Shown here piece by piece: positions 1 to 9,354 of a stretch of 64,000 bases of DNA. This DNA is from an uncultured Alphaproteobacteria bacterium. Its GTDB lineage: Bacteria; Pseudomonadota; Alphaproteobacteria; Thalassobaculales; Thalassobaculaceae. The stretch spans positions 1 through 64,000 of the forward strand of contig CACOPQ010000001.1 of NCBI GenBank assembly GCA_902629125.1, written 5' to 3'. The notes under the pieces were generated by a model. It saw nothing but the letters and a program-made list of their open reading frames with translations. It did no database searches and had not been told where the DNA came from. How positions within the stretch are numbered: the first letter of the stretch is position 1; each line of letters opens with the position of its first letter. The translations under genes were made by a program, and so were the position numbers.

Positions 1-839
1 CATTTATTGAAGAGACTAGCACCTTCGAACTGAGCCCAATGACCGATGTCCTGAAAAACCTCAACATTCGCGTCGGGTCGTTCTGTTTTTAACATATCAA
101 TTCTGCTTTCAAGTGTTCCTTCTACCGTTCTATCTAGCTCACCCCACACTGCGTTTACGGGAGCCAATATATTCGGCAACGCGTCCAGCAATTGCGTTGT
201 CATGGATATTGGCCGGGATAAAGTTCTGGCCCTATCTGTATTTAGCAACTGCATGAATGTGGCAAGTTCTCCAACATTTCCGGGATGCGCCAGCATAAGC
301 CACCGCATATTATTTTGTGCTGCAGCTATTCTCTCTTCCTCCGACATGGCGTGATGAATTTTAATCATAGAATTTGCTTTTCGTTCTCTCGGACCAAACC
401 CTGCAGCCCCCACAATATTGAAACTCTTTAACCTCACATCCAGCTTTTCAGCAACTACAGCACCAATGACTGAACCAAATGAAAACCCAACCAAGTCGAC
501 CTCGCTGCCTTCCGGTAAGAGATTGGTAATACCATAATGCACAATTTCAGCAATTCCTTCAGCCGTGTAGGGGGGACCAGGATCATCACTGGCTCCCAAC
601 CCAGGAAGATCCGCTACGATGACTTTAAAACCCTCAGCCGCGATTTGTTCAACATTACGGCACCAATGGCTCCAGTCGCCGTGACCGCCATGTAGGAAAA
701 CAATTGGCGCTCCCTCACCCCATATATGCCATACCATTTGGCCATTACCACACAATGTCCGCTTTACCTCTGACCGGCTCTCTATGTCGTTTAACCATGC
801 TTGGGGATTAGCTTCAGCTTCTTCAATTATAGCTTTCAT
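1..839 (-). CDS. alpha/beta hydrolase, C-terminus cut by the window edge
   Basis: This gene is absent from the ORF track because it runs off the left edge. Reading back from ATG at 839 gives 279 complete codons without a stop. The protein starts MKAIIEEAEANPQAWL and carries an oxyanion region FLHGGHGDWSHW, a nucleophile elbow GFSFGSVIG and a late GHWAQFE that supplies the catalytic histidine. These are the marks of the alpha/beta hydrolase fold, as in C-C bond hydrolases and esterases. The last bases read TG-, so the stop could fall right at the edge. The ATG overlaps the stop of the upstream SDR (TAATG), which suggests translational coupling. The substrate is unknown. Confidence 0.85.
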   Translation of the reverse strand, partial: MKAIIEEAEANPQAWLNDIESRSEVKRTLCGNGQMVWHIWGEGAPIVFLHGGHGDWSHWCRNVEQIAAEGFKVIVADLPGLGASDDPGPPYTAEGIAEIVHYGITNLLPEGSEVDLVGFSFGSVIGAVVAEKLDVRLKSFNIVGAAGFGPRERKANSMIKIHHAMSEEERIAAAQNNMRWLMLAHPGNVGELATFMQLLNTDRARTLSRPISMTTQLLDALPNILAPVNAVWGELDRTVEGTLESRIDMLKTERPDANVEVFQDIGHWAQFEGASLFNK

Positions 840-1591
840 TAACCTTCACCAGGTTGTAGCGGTCGAGTATAGGTTGGGCTAATGATAACTTCGTTTAGAG
901 TTACCCTTCCAGGAAGTTTCATTATAAAAACAACAATTTCGCCCATATCCTCTGACTGAATAAGGCGTTCTCGTTCTTCCTTCGGCACAGGTATCGGCCG
1001 ATGATCTAAGATAGGAGTTTCAACTTCACCTGGGCAAAGCACACATGCCCTAATACCGTTGTTACCCTCTTCTATATTCATGAGCTGGTTTAACGCCATT
1101 ACGGCATGCTTTGAGGCCCCGTACGCAACACCAGCTCTTGGAGAATAGTTCACGCCAGCTTTTGATGAGGTTGTAATAATTGTCCCTTCTCCTTGCGGCC
1201 GCATTATCTCAAGTGCAGCTAGAGCACAATTGTATGCACCTTTGACATTGACATCAATTACTTCATCCCAGCCCTCTAAATTGCCGCCTCCCCAATTACG
1301 GTTGGTAATGTTTATGCCATGATTATTGAAGAGGAGATCCAACTTGCCGTAACGATTTTTAATATCTTGTGCTAACGCCGTCATGCCAGTCCTATCTTTT
1401 GCATCTCCCTGAGCAATTTCGACGAAACCTCCAACATCGTTTATTTTTTTAGAAACTTGTTCCAGGGGTTCCAACCGGCGCCCAGTTAATATGACTTTCG
1501 CTCCTTCTCGTGCCATTGCAACTGCTGCACCTTCTCCGATACCCGTACCTGCACCAGTTATCCAAGCTACTGTATCTTTTAAATCTTTCAT
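839..1591 (-). CDS. short-chain dehydrogenase/reductase (SDR)
   Basis: This is a classical SDR, an NAD(P)-dependent alcohol/ketone oxidoreductase of the cytoplasm. The cofactor motif TGAGTGIG lies near the N-terminus, followed by NNHG (variant of NNAG), a TSS serine region and YGASK, which holds the catalytic Tyr and Lys. The track ORF begins at 1627, but the ATG at 1591 (MKDLKDTVAW) is preferred because AAGGGA sits about 10 bases upstream and the SDR fold starts right there. It is coupled to the downstream alpha/beta hydrolase by a TAATG overlap, so the two probably act on the same substrate. That substrate cannot be read from the sequence. Confidence 0.88.
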   Translation of the reverse strand: MKDLKDTVAWITGAGTGIGEGAAVAMAREGAKVILTGRRLEPLEQVSKKINDVGGFVEIAQGDAKDRTGMTALAQDIKNRYGKLDLLFNNHGINITNRNWGGGNLEGWDEVIDVNVKGAYNCALAALEIMRPQGEGTIITTSSKAGVNYSPRAGVAYGASKHAVMALNQLMNIEEGNNGIRACVLCPGEVETPILDHRPIPVPKEERERLIQSEDMGEIVVFIMKLPGRVTLNEVIISPTYTRPLQPGEG

Positions 1592-1621
1592 AAAATTATT
1601 CCCTTTTTGGTGTAAAACAAA

Positions 1622-2590
1622 TTGCAAAGCTATAGAATAGATCAGTCAAACAGCTCACCCAAGAAAATATTCTGGACTAACTCGGTGTATCAAAAACAAA
1701 TTCGAGCACTACGCACCATCTGGCAAGGTCTTTCAGGGAACGCCAGAGGATCGATATGGCTTTTAACTGGAGGTCTTTGTGCTACAATAATGATAACTGG
1801 GATAAAATTTGTTGGCCAACGGCTCCCTGTTCTTGAAATATTATTTTTTCGACAGATGTTTGTTTTTTTATTCCTCGGCCCAGTCATTGTTCGTGAATTT
1901 CCAGCTGTTTTTCGTACAAAGAGATTAAAAATGCATCTTTCACGATGTGCCGTTTCTATCGTTGCTATGACTACTGGATTTACCGCAGTTGTTCATCTCC
2001 CGTTAGCTGAAGCGACATCAATAAGCTTTTCACGGGCGTTATTTGCAACATTACTAGCGGTCATAATACTGAAAGAATTCGTCGATATGCGTCGATGGGT
2101 AGCAACTTTTGTCGGTTTTTTTGGCGTACTGATAATTGTCCAGCCAAGTCCTGACGAGATAAATTTTTATGCCTTACTTGCAATATTTTCAGCTGCTTTA
2201 GTTGCATGTAATCTCATTATGACAAAAACTCTGGCCGCCACCGAGAGCCCAAAAACAATAATGGCCTATCATGCTGGTATCCTGACGGTGGCGTATTCTT
2301 TTCCCGCCTGGTGGCTGTGGGTCCAACCAACGCTGCTTGAAATTGGCTATATTGTTGGGATTGCTGTTTTAATGTCTATTGTCCAATACTGTATGATAAA
2401 AGGATACAAAGAAGCTCAAGCATCGGCGGCGCAGCCCTTAGAATATGTCCGTTTACTCTATGCTGCTGGGATTGGCTTTTTAGTTTTTAATGAAGTTCCA
2501 ACAATATGGACCTGGACTGGAGCCGTCCTTATTATAGGCAGTTCGCTCTATACGATCAAAAGAAATACGATGAAGGTCGACAGCAAATAA
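1622..2590 (+). CDS. EamA-family (DMT) transporter
   Basis: This is an inner-membrane drug/metabolite transporter of the EamA type, about 320 residues, with roughly ten hydrophobic segments in two repeats. Recognisable stretches include an early GGLCATIMITGIKFVG helix, the LAEATSISFSRALFATLLA region typical of the first repeat, and the corresponding AQPLEYVRLLYAAGIGF in the second. The start is uncertain. The track uses TTG at 1622, and an in-frame GTG at 1685 would also keep all membrane segments. The gene is divergent from the SDR at 839-1591, with little room for two promoters. Family members export amino acids or metabolites; no cargo can be assigned here. Confidence 0.85.
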   Translation: MQSYRIDQSNSSPKKIFWTNSVYQKQIRALRTIWQGLSGNARGSIWLLTGGLCATIMITGIKFVGQRLPVLEILFFRQMFVFLFLGPVIVREFPAVFRTKRLKMHLSRCAVSIVAMTTGFTAVVHLPLAEATSISFSRALFATLLAVIILKEFVDMRRWVATFVGFFGVLIIVQPSPDEINFYALLAIFSAALVACNLIMTKTLAATESPKTIMAYHAGILTVAYSFPAWWLWVQPTLLEIGYIVGIAVLMSIVQYCMIKGYKEAQASAAQPLEYVRLLYAAGIGFLVFNEVPTIWTWTGAVLIIGSSLYTIKRNTMKVDSK

Positions 2591-2646
2591 AAGAACCACT
2601 AGTTTAAAGAGTAGTCATATTTAAGTTTTCAATAACGAGGTGAAGA

Positions 2647-3123
2647 ATGGCAAAAGCAATGTTTGGAGCAGGATGTTTTTGGGGTATTGAAGAAACATTC
2701 AGGAAGGTCCCTGGCGTATTGGATGTTGCGGTTGGATATAGTGGAGGCAATACGGATAATCCTACCTACGAAGAGGTTTGTTCGGGCACGACAGGACATG
2801 CAGAAGTTGTTGAGATAGATTTTGATGAAAAAAAGGTAAGCTTTGAAAATTTATTAAGCGTTTTTTGGGGTTGTCACGATCCAACACAGTTAAATTATCA
2901 AGGGCCTGACATAGGAACGCAATATCGCACTGCTGTTTTCTTCATGGATGAGGAACAGCAAAAGACTGCCATGTCTTCAAAAAAAGATGAACAAAAAAGC
3001 GGGAAGTACGCCAGGGACATAGTAACAGAGGTTTCTCCTGCAAAAACATTTTGGCGAGCAGAAGAATACCACCAACAATACATTGCAAAAAACAGAAACA
3101 GATTTGGTCGTCTATTCGGTTAG
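2647..3123 (+). CDS. msrA: peptide methionine sulfoxide reductase MsrA
   Basis: MsrA repairs oxidised proteins by reducing methionine-S-sulfoxide in the cytoplasm. The signature GCFWG is at residues 9-13, with Cys10 as catalytic nucleophile. VGYSGG, GHAEVVE and the core [22 protein letters not shown], all standard for MsrA, follow. At 158 residues it is a short form and lacks the C-terminal resolving cysteines found in longer enzymes, so recycling probably uses an internal cysteine or thioredoxin directly. The ribosome site GAGGTGA precedes the ATG. It stands alone between the EamA transporter and an SDR and looks independently expressed. Confidence 0.95.
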   Translation: MAKAMFGAGCFWGIEETFRKVPGVLDVAVGYSGGNTDNPTYEEVCSGTTGHAEVVEIDFDEKKVSFENLLSVFWGCHDPTQLNYQGPDIGTQYRTAVFFMDEEQQKTAMSSKKDEQKSGKYARDIVTEVSPAKTFWRAEEYHQQYIAKNRNRFGRLFG

Positions 3124-3258
3124 AAAGTTCAAACATATACTATTTGATCATCGCAACACGTAAGACTGAAGAATTTTGATAGGCTAGGTGTCTATATCAA
3201 AATTGCTCATGGGCTAGCTGCAACCAAGAAATTAACGATTTAAATAAGGAGAAGATTA

Positions 3259-4050
3259 ATGGAAGTTCGCTTGGATGGGAAAGTTGCCTTAATAACAGGT
3301 GGGAGTTTGGGCCTCGGAAGGGCAATGGCTATTCGCTTTGCAGAGGCAGGGGCATCTGTTGGAATTACCGCTAGAGGTGAAGAGGCGCTCGCAAGCACGG
3401 CGGCCGAAATTAGGAAAATGTCCGGGAGTAACCGCGTTGCTACTTTTGCCTGTGATGTCTCAAACTCAGCCTCACTGGAAGAAATGCATAAAAGTATTAC
3501 ATCGGAATTGGGTTCAATAGATATCCTGGTAAATAACGCTGGCACATCCCAGAGAGGTCCCTTTCTTGGGGTTTCAGATGAATTATGGCAAAACGACTTA
3601 GATCTCAAACTTTTTGCTGCGATCCGATTAACAAGGCTGTCGATCCCAAGTATGAAGGAAAAAAAATGGGGTCGAATTATAAATGTTTTGAATATTGGAG
3701 CAAAAGCACCTCCTGCAGAGGGAGCACCCACTGCTGTCAGCCGCGCAGCAGGAATGGCCTTAACTAAGGCTTTAGCAGGTGAATTTGCCAAAGATAATAT
3801 CCTGGTAAATGCCTTACTCGTTGGATTAATTGACAGCAACCAGCATTTGATTCGACATCAATCTTCTAATTCTACTGGCTCATATGAGTCATTTCTCGAA
3901 GATATGGCAACTTCTCAAAATATTCCTTTAGGAAGAGTTGGAAAAGCAGAAGAGTTCGCAGACGTTGCTTGCTTTATGGCGTCAGACAGAGCCAGCTATT
4001 TATCAGGAACAGCGCTCAATGTCGATGGTGGGAAAAGCCCCGTTGTTTAG
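3259..4050 (+). CDS. SDR-family protein with degenerate active site
   Basis: The fold is clearly SDR. The nucleotide-binding TGGSLGLGRA is at about residues 15-24, NNAG is in the middle, and a C-terminal SGTALNVDGG is typical of 3-oxoacyl-ACP-reductase-like proteins. The catalytic stretch is unusual. Where SDRs have a Ser-containing NISS and a YxxxK, this protein reads NVLNIGAKAPPAEG and then PTAVSRAAG, so Ser, Tyr and Lys appear replaced. I recall related SDRs with a similar TAVSRAAG segment, so it may be a recognised subgroup rather than a mutant. It could be a binding protein or use another chemistry. The site AAGGAG precedes the ATG. An MFS gene follows after 32 bases, probably in one operon. 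Confidence 0.8.
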   Translation: MEVRLDGKVALITGGSLGLGRAMAIRFAEAGASVGITARGEEALASTAAEIRKMSGSNRVATFACDVSNSASLEEMHKSITSELGSIDILVNNAGTSQRGPFLGVSDELWQNDLDLKLFAAIRLTRLSIPSMKEKKWGRIINVLNIGAKAPPAEGAPTAVSRAAGMALTKALAGEFAKDNILVNALLVGLIDSNQHLIRHQSSNSTGSYESFLEDMATSQNIPLGRVGKAEEFADVACFMASDRASYLSGTALNVDGGKSPVV

Positions 4051-4082
4051 GTAGATTAATGCTTAGAAGAATAGCTTAAATC

Positions 4083-5270
4083 TTGCGCAACCCAGCCGCA
4101 GTAGCACTTATCGCTACAATTTCAGGTCAAATTGCAGTTGCGATGGCGATAATGACCATCCCAGTATTGACGCCCCAGATTTCGCAAGAAATTGAGATAG
4201 ATGCAAGTAAGGTAGGCTTGTATTCAGCAATAGTCTTTGCGGGCGCCATCACTTTTACATCAATTGCGGGGTCCGTTATTGATCGATACGGCGCCGTTCG
4301 CACAACACAGATCGCTCTAGCAGTATCTAGTGTTGGCCTCATCATTTCTACGCTATCAATTGTACCGGCCATGATCGTAGGCGCCTTTGCGACTGGTATG
4401 GGTTACGGTATTGCCACGCCGGCTGCCAGTAATCTCTTAGCAAGAACTGTTGAAGCAAAACGAAGAGGCCTAATTTTTTCTATAAAACAGTCAGGCGTTC
4501 CAATAGGCGGTGTTTTGCTTGGATTAATTGTCCCACGAATAGCGCAGGATCACGGCTGGATAACAGGTGTACTTTCGGTAGCAATAACACTTCTTATATT
4601 GGCAGTATTTCTGCAAATTATTCGAAACTATTTTGATAAAGATTTAGACAAAAATCGAAAAATATCGCCCTTTGAAACATTAGAAGCGTTGAAATTAGCA
4701 TTCAGTGATCCCAAACTGCGACCACTCGCAATTTCGTCATTTATTTACGCTATGATGCAACTGTCTATTTTTACTTATTTCGTCGTTTTTTTGGTTGAGA
4801 AAGTTGATTTTACGCCGGTATTGGCAGGGTTTGTTTTCTCAATAATGCATTTGGGCGGCACATTCGGACGTCCTTTTTTAGGTTGGGTAAGCGATAGAAT
4901 TCTGCCGGCTCGCCCTTTATTAAGTTTAGTTGGTTTTTGCATATTTTTTTGCAGTTTAGCCTTAATTTCACTCAATAACCAATGGCCATATCCTTTGATA
5001 ATATTGCTTGCGGCGATTACTGGTCTTATAACCGCAGGATGGAATGGTGTTTATATAAGCGAAATAGCTAGGGTAGTAGACGCAAAACAAATAGGAAGAG
5101 CAACAGGAGGAGTTTCAGCTTTTACTTTTTTTGGCGTTGCGATAGGGCCTGCTGTATTTAGCGGTGTATTAGAGTTTTCAGGGGATTATACCGCGCCCCT
5201 GCTAATTCTTGGAATCGCTGCTCTTGGACCAGCTATTCTCTTGATGTTAAAGTCACCTACGAAACTTTGA
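4083..5270 (+). CDS. MFS transporter, 12-TM type
   Basis: This is a Major Facilitator Superfamily permease of 395 residues with about twelve hydrophobic segments. The MFS loop 2-3 signature is visible as GSVIDRYGAVRTTQIA, and its second-half counterpart as RPFLGWVSDRILPARP. It begins with TTG (MRNPAAVALIAT); no in-frame ATG fits without losing part of the first helix, and the ribosome site is weak. It follows the degenerate SDR and precedes a ketopantoate-reductase-like gene and a 2-hydroxyacid dehydrogenase on the same strand. Uptake of an organic acid is a reasonable but unproven guess. Confidence 0.85.
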   Translation: MRNPAAVALIATISGQIAVAMAIMTIPVLTPQISQEIEIDASKVGLYSAIVFAGAITFTSIAGSVIDRYGAVRTTQIALAVSSVGLIISTLSIVPAMIVGAFATGMGYGIATPAASNLLARTVEAKRRGLIFSIKQSGVPIGGVLLGLIVPRIAQDHGWITGVLSVAITLLILAVFLQIIRNYFDKDLDKNRKISPFETLEALKLAFSDPKLRPLAISSFIYAMMQLSIFTYFVVFLVEKVDFTPVLAGFVFSIMHLGGTFGRPFLGWVSDRILPARPLLSLVGFCIFFCSLALISLNNQWPYPLIILLAAITGLITAGWNGVYISEIARVVDAKQIGRATGGVSAFTFFGVAIGPAVFSGVLEFSGDYTAPLLILGIAALGPAILLMLKSPTKL

Positions 5271-5318
5271 GCGTTAAGTGTATAAGAAGTCATTTAATAA
5301 GTTGAGGGACATGACTAC

Positions 5319-6236
5319 ATGAAAATTGTGATTATGGGATCCGGCGGGGTAGGAGGGTATTTTGGTGCAAGACTTGCTGATGCTGGAGAAGATGTAAGCT
5401 TCGTAGCTAGAGGGCGCCACCTTGAAGCTATAAAAAGCAGAGGACTAAGAGTTAAGAGTGAGCTTGGAAATACCACTATATATCCAGCTGTCGCCAGCTC
5501 TAGCCCTGAGGACTTAGGGATGGCTGATTTAATACTTTTTTGCGTAAAAGCATATGATACTGAAAACGCGGCCTTAGCTATCAAGCCACTCGTTGGACCT
5601 GATACTGGAATTATTCCATTCCTGAACGGGATCGAACATATTCAAATATTAAGAAAAATACTTGGAGAAAAAACCGTATTGGGCGGTGTTGCGAATATTA
5701 GTGCCCTTATTACTTCTCCCGGAGTGATAGAACATTTCGGAACGATACAAACTTTGCGTGTAGGAGAATTGGACAACAAGAGTTCAGACAGATTGGCACA
5801 GTTCAGGATAGCCTGCGAAAAGGCAAAAATTGACGTTCCAGTGCCAGACGATATCGAGACTGAACTTTGGCAAAAGTTCGTTATGATTTGCACTTTAGCC
5901 GGAGTTAATTGTTTAACCAGGCTTCCTTTAGGGGAGTGCCGAAAAAATCCTCATAGTCGAAAACTCATGCTGTCTTTGGCTGGTGAAGTTATAACAGTTG
6001 CTAGAGCTTACAACATTAATCTTCCAGAAGAACAGATTGAGTTGACAATGAAATTACTTGATAATCTGCCTATTGATATGAAAGCATCTATGCTTGCGGC
6101 GCTAGAGCGCGGTGATAAGCTGGAAGCGGCCGCGCTCAATGGCGCGGTAGACAGATTAGGACAAACAAAAGGTATTAATACTCCGGCAAACCGGATCGTC
6201 TATGAGACGCTCTCCCCCCATGAGAACGGTAGCTGA
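5319..6236 (+). CDS. ketopantoate reductase (PanE/ApbA) family protein
   Basis: This is a 305-residue NADPH-dependent 2-oxoacid reductase-like protein. The N-terminal Rossmann motif is GSGGVGGYFG (residues 7-16). FCVKAYDT, a conserved lysine context, and PFLNGIEH, which carries the Asn-Gly of the family, follow. The C-terminal helical domain has ELWQKFVMICTLAGVNCLTR and later KASMLAALERG, matching the family's KxSMxxDxxxG segment. The family includes true 2-dehydropantoate 2-reductase, but many paralogues act on other 2-oxoacids. A second paralogue lies at 24294 and neither sits with pantothenate genes, so no symbol is given. It lies 28 bases before a 2-hydroxyacid dehydrogenase. Confidence 0.85.
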   Translation: MKIVIMGSGGVGGYFGARLADAGEDVSFVARGRHLEAIKSRGLRVKSELGNTTIYPAVASSSPEDLGMADLILFCVKAYDTENAALAIKPLVGPDTGIIPFLNGIEHIQILRKILGEKTVLGGVANISALITSPGVIEHFGTIQTLRVGELDNKSSDRLAQFRIACEKAKIDVPVPDDIETELWQKFVMICTLAGVNCLTRLPLGECRKNPHSRKLMLSLAGEVITVARAYNINLPEEQIELTMKLLDNLPIDMKASMLAALERGDKLEAAALNGAVDRLGQTKGINTPANRIVYETLSPHENGS

Positions 6237-6264
6237 CCAGATAAAATAAAAAGGAAGATTTACT

Positions 6265-7233
6265 ATGTTCCCAGCACGCTCTGATTTGGTAATCCAGTTT
6301 TCACATGTGGCCTACCAATTTGAAAAGCAATTTGCACAACGAAATATGGGTATAAGAAGCTATTCAACTTGGACACCTGAAGAAACAGAAAACAAAATCC
6401 GTGATGCCGATATAATTGTAGCGACTGGTTTTTGGCAAAATAACCTTTTGGAAAAAGCTGAAAAGCTCAAGTTAATTCAAGTTTGTGGAGCTGGTTACGA
6501 TCAATTCGACGTTAATGCTGTTAGGGAAAAAGGGATACGAATGGCGAATGGCAGGGGGGTTAATGCCAACGCAGTTGCCGAACACGCAATGGCATTATTA
6601 CTTAGTATCACTCGTCAAACCTACCTGGCAAGGGATGCACAAAACAATAAAATATGGCGTGGAATGAACCCTGATATTCTTACCAGAGAAGAAGAGCTTG
6701 GCGGAAAAAAGATGTTAATAATAGGGGCAGGTCAAATTGGCGCAAAAGTAGCCAAAATCAGCAAAGCTTTTGATATAACCACAACAGGCATGAGACGTGA
6801 TATCTCTAAAATCGACTCCATATTTGATCATGCTTACCCTATGACGCAGCTAATGGCAGAAATCTCAAATTTTGACATTGTGGTTCTCTGCTGTCCACTA
6901 ACTGATGAGACCAAGGATCTTTTTGACAAGTCTCTCTTTAGTAAAATGAAGAAAGGAGCATATCTAATCAATGTTGCTCGGGGTGGATGCGTTGTAGAAA
7001 AAGATCTTATCGCTGCTCTAGAATCTCAGCAGATTGGTGCTGCAGGTATCGATGTTACTGATCCCGAACCCTTACCAACCAGCTCACCCCTTTGGAATAT
7101 GGAGAACGTTATTTTAACGCCTCATACAGGCGGCGAAACCAGGCTATATGAGGACAATGTTCTTGATATTCTTGTAGAGAATATCAAGAGACTTGAAAAT
7201 GGTGAAAAAACCCTAATGAACCAGATAGTTTGA
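6265..7233 (+). CDS. D-isomer-specific 2-hydroxyacid dehydrogenase
   Basis: This 322-residue NAD(P)-dependent enzyme interconverts 2-oxoacids and D-2-hydroxyacids. The NAD-binding motif is GAGQIGAKVAK in the middle. The catalytic triad is represented by Arg in NVARGG, Glu in TDPEPLP and His in TPHTGGE. The usual PHxA is PHTG here. The ribosome site AAGGAAG precedes the ATG. It follows the PanE-like gene closely, so the two 2-oxoacid enzymes probably share a transcript with the SDR and MFS genes upstream. A second family member lies at 11491. The specific substrate (glyoxylate, hydroxypyruvate or other) cannot be assigned. Confidence 0.88.
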   Translation: MFPARSDLVIQFSHVAYQFEKQFAQRNMGIRSYSTWTPEETENKIRDADIIVATGFWQNNLLEKAEKLKLIQVCGAGYDQFDVNAVREKGIRMANGRGVNANAVAEHAMALLLSITRQTYLARDAQNNKIWRGMNPDILTREEELGGKKMLIIGAGQIGAKVAKISKAFDITTTGMRRDISKIDSIFDHAYPMTQLMAEISNFDIVVLCCPLTDETKDLFDKSLFSKMKKGAYLINVARGGCVVEKDLIAALESQQIGAAGIDVTDPEPLPTSSPLWNMENVILTPHTGGETRLYEDNVLDILVENIKRLENGEKTLMNQIV

Positions 7234-7308
7234 TCACAATCAGTTAGTTGAAGTGTCGTAATTCTTTAACAAAGATAAACATCAATGGTTAATTATTTCG
7301 ATCAAGTT

Positions 7309-8829
7309 TTAGTTGCTAAGCTTTTTTGGATCTCGGAATAAAAAGCAAACTGGTATTGAGAATGCTGCAGCTAAGCCAAATAAATGAAAAGCATTCAGGT
7401 AACCTATCATTTGAGCTTGCCTGAATATTTCTTTGCTTAAAGCGTCGAGGTTTAACTTTTCACCCGACATCCACTCCCCAATAATATCCGGAAAACCTAA
7501 TAGTTCGTTAAAGGGGCTGGTTAACGGAGCCATGTTAGAATAATTCCACGCGGCAGTTTCTATCATAACGGCAACACTTATCGAAATAAAAACGCTGCTG
7601 CCAAAATGCCTTAGCAGGTTAAATATACCGGACCCTTCAACCATATCCTTTGCGGTCAATGTTGAAAATGCCAAGAACGCCATCGGCGTGTAGGCAAGAC
7701 CAAAGCCAAAACCATGCAATAAATTAGTCCAGAAAACATCAAATTCCGTTAGATTGATACTAAGTTTCCCCATTTGCCAGCCTGCGATAGCTTGACATGC
7801 TAATCCAACAGCTAAGGCTGATCTCGGTGCCCATCTAGTAAACTGAACAACAATAAGAAAACTTAGCCAATTCCCAAAACCACGAGCTGCGATCAGATAA
7901 CCCACCAGGGAATCCGGATAACCTCTAAGTTCCTGCAATAGCGGTGGAAACAGAACGATCGGTGTATAACTTAGCCATCCCATGGCAAATGCCATGAGGC
8001 AACCCAAAGCAAAATTTCTGTCTAAAAATAAGCGCAAATTTAAAAAAGGGTTCTCACTAGTGAATGAATGAACAATGAAGATATAAAAAGAGACTAGCAT
8101 GATGCAGGTTTCAATAATGATCTCTGGGGATTCAAACCAATCTAACCGTTGTCCTCTATCGAGCACCAATTGTGCTGCCCCAACCGCCAAAGCAAGTGCA
8201 ATAAAACCGGTAAAATCAAATTTTCTGGCGGTTCCTTTCTCTTGGTTTCCAACCGAGATAGCGGCAACAAAGAGACACATTATTCCAAGCGGCACGATCA
8301 TGAAGAAGACCCAGCGCCAATCTGTTGCCTCAGCGATTATCCCACCCAAGATGGGTCCCATCACAGGTCCAAAGACACCGCCAATACCCCAAATCATTAA
8401 CGCCATTGGGTGGAGGCGTCGTGGAAATGTGGCAAGGATCATCCCCTGGCCAAGCGGCAGCATGGGAGCGCCAAAGGCACCTTGACCAATGCGAAAAAAC
8501 ACTAAGCTTTCGAGAGAAGTAGCTAATCCACACAAACCTGAAAATATTGTAAAACCTGTTATGCTTACAAAAAGTAAGTTTCGCCAGCCCAGCGTTTGAG
8601 CCAGCCAGCCTGTTAATGGCGTTGCGATTGCGGTTGCTACGAGATTAAATGTTACCACCCAGGCTATTTGATCGGGTGTAGCAGACATGGCACCCTTTAG
8701 TTGGGGAAGGACTACATTTGCAGCTGTAATTGTCATACCGAATGTCAGGGTCGTGATCTGGACAGTGGCTAATATCAGCCAGTGGTGTAGTCCAACCGGG
8801 GCGTTATCGTCAGCGCTAACAGAAACCAT
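7309..8829 (-). CDS. DHA2-family MFS efflux permease (EmrB/QacA type)
   Basis: This is a 506-residue inner-membrane proton antiporter with about fourteen hydrophobic segments. DHA2 features include an N-terminal helix with MTITAANVVLPQLKG, then VVTFNLVATAIATPLTGWLAQTLGWR for the loop 2-3 signature, and GIGGVFGPVMGPILGG for motif C of antiporters. No EmrA-type membrane fusion protein lies beside it, so it may work alone or with a distant partner. It is transcribed away from the nitrile hydratase-like operon, with about 200 bases between the two starts. Family members expel lipophilic toxins; a link to the neighbouring operon is possible but unsupported. Confidence 0.9.
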   Translation of the reverse strand: MVSVSADDNAPVGLHHWLILATVQITTLTFGMTITAANVVLPQLKGAMSATPDQIAWVVTFNLVATAIATPLTGWLAQTLGWRNLLFVSITGFTIFSGLCGLATSLESLVFFRIGQGAFGAPMLPLGQGMILATFPRRLHPMALMIWGIGGVFGPVMGPILGGIIAEATDWRWVFFMIVPLGIMCLFVAAISVGNQEKGTARKFDFTGFIALALAVGAAQLVLDRGQRLDWFESPEIIIETCIMLVSFYIFIVHSFTSENPFLNLRLFLDRNFALGCLMAFAMGWLSYTPIVLFPPLLQELRGYPDSLVGYLIAARGFGNWLSFLIVVQFTRWAPRSALAVGLACQAIAGWQMGKLSINLTEFDVFWTNLLHGFGFGLAYTPMAFLAFSTLTAKDMVEGSGIFNLLRHFGSSVFISISVAVMIETAAWNYSNMAPLTSPFNELLGFPDIIGEWMSGEKLNLDALSKEIFRQAQMIGYLNAFHLFGLAAAFSIPVCFLFRDPKKLSN

Positions 8830-9035
8830 ATGAATTTATAGACCTTGACTAGTTTATTATCTTTTCTTTAGACCACGGCTGTGAGCAGCTTCTGAAAGAA
8901 CAGAAATGGAAGTATCAAATAACAGAGATACATTAACAGAGAAGTAATACTGATCAAAAAACCAATTTAAGAGTGTTGTCTGAACGTAACATTTATGAGA
9001 GTTTTTAGCTTAACGATTTTACATAGGATTTCTGC

Positions 9036-9353
9036 ATGAAAAATAGACTTATAAGCGACATAGGAGGCTTACCAGAAGGACCATTGGACCTAGCGGAGCA
9101 CGAACCTACAATGACAGAACGCCGGATAGACGCAATGATGATGTTACTTCGTGCAAAGCCACGAAGTTTTTGGGCTTCTGATGAAAATCGACGCACTATC
9201 GAGAACCTCGAACCAGACACATACAAAAAGTCGGAATACTATGAGAGATGGGTATTAGCAATGAAAGAGCTACTTTTAGAAAAAGGTATCCTAACCGAGG
9301 CAGAGATAGAGAACAAACTTAAAGAGGTAAGATCCAGGACGGAGCCTAGCTGA
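9036..9353 (+). CDS. nitrile hydratase/thiocyanate hydrolase, beta-type N-terminal half
   Basis: This 105-residue protein corresponds to the N-terminal, helical half of nitrile hydratase beta subunit. Visible family features are an early DIGGLPEGP (compare DxGGxxG), ENRRTIENLEP with a conserved Arg, and YYERWVLAMKELLLEKGILTEAEI, which matches the family's YYExWLxxxExLLxEKGxxT segment. In two-subunit nitrile hydratases this is fused to the SH3-like half, but here that half is the next gene. The same split is known for thiocyanate hydrolase and for three-subunit nitrile hydratases such as ToyJKL. A homologous activator (p14K type) is an alternative reading. The site AGGA precedes the ATG. Confidence 0.8.
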   Translation: MKNRLISDIGGLPEGPLDLAEHEPTMTERRIDAMMMLLRAKPRSFWASDENRRTIENLEPDTYKKSEYYERWVLAMKELLLEKGILTEAEIENKLKEVRSRTEPS

Positions 9354-9354
9354 T

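Noticed and set aside
3240-3839. 199-aa minus-strand ORF
   Set aside because: It is antisense to the SDR at 3259-4050, has no recognisable motif and no ribosome site, and is a shadow.
8099-8485. 128-aa plus-strand ORF
   Set aside because: It is antisense to the EmrB-type permease and shows no family features.
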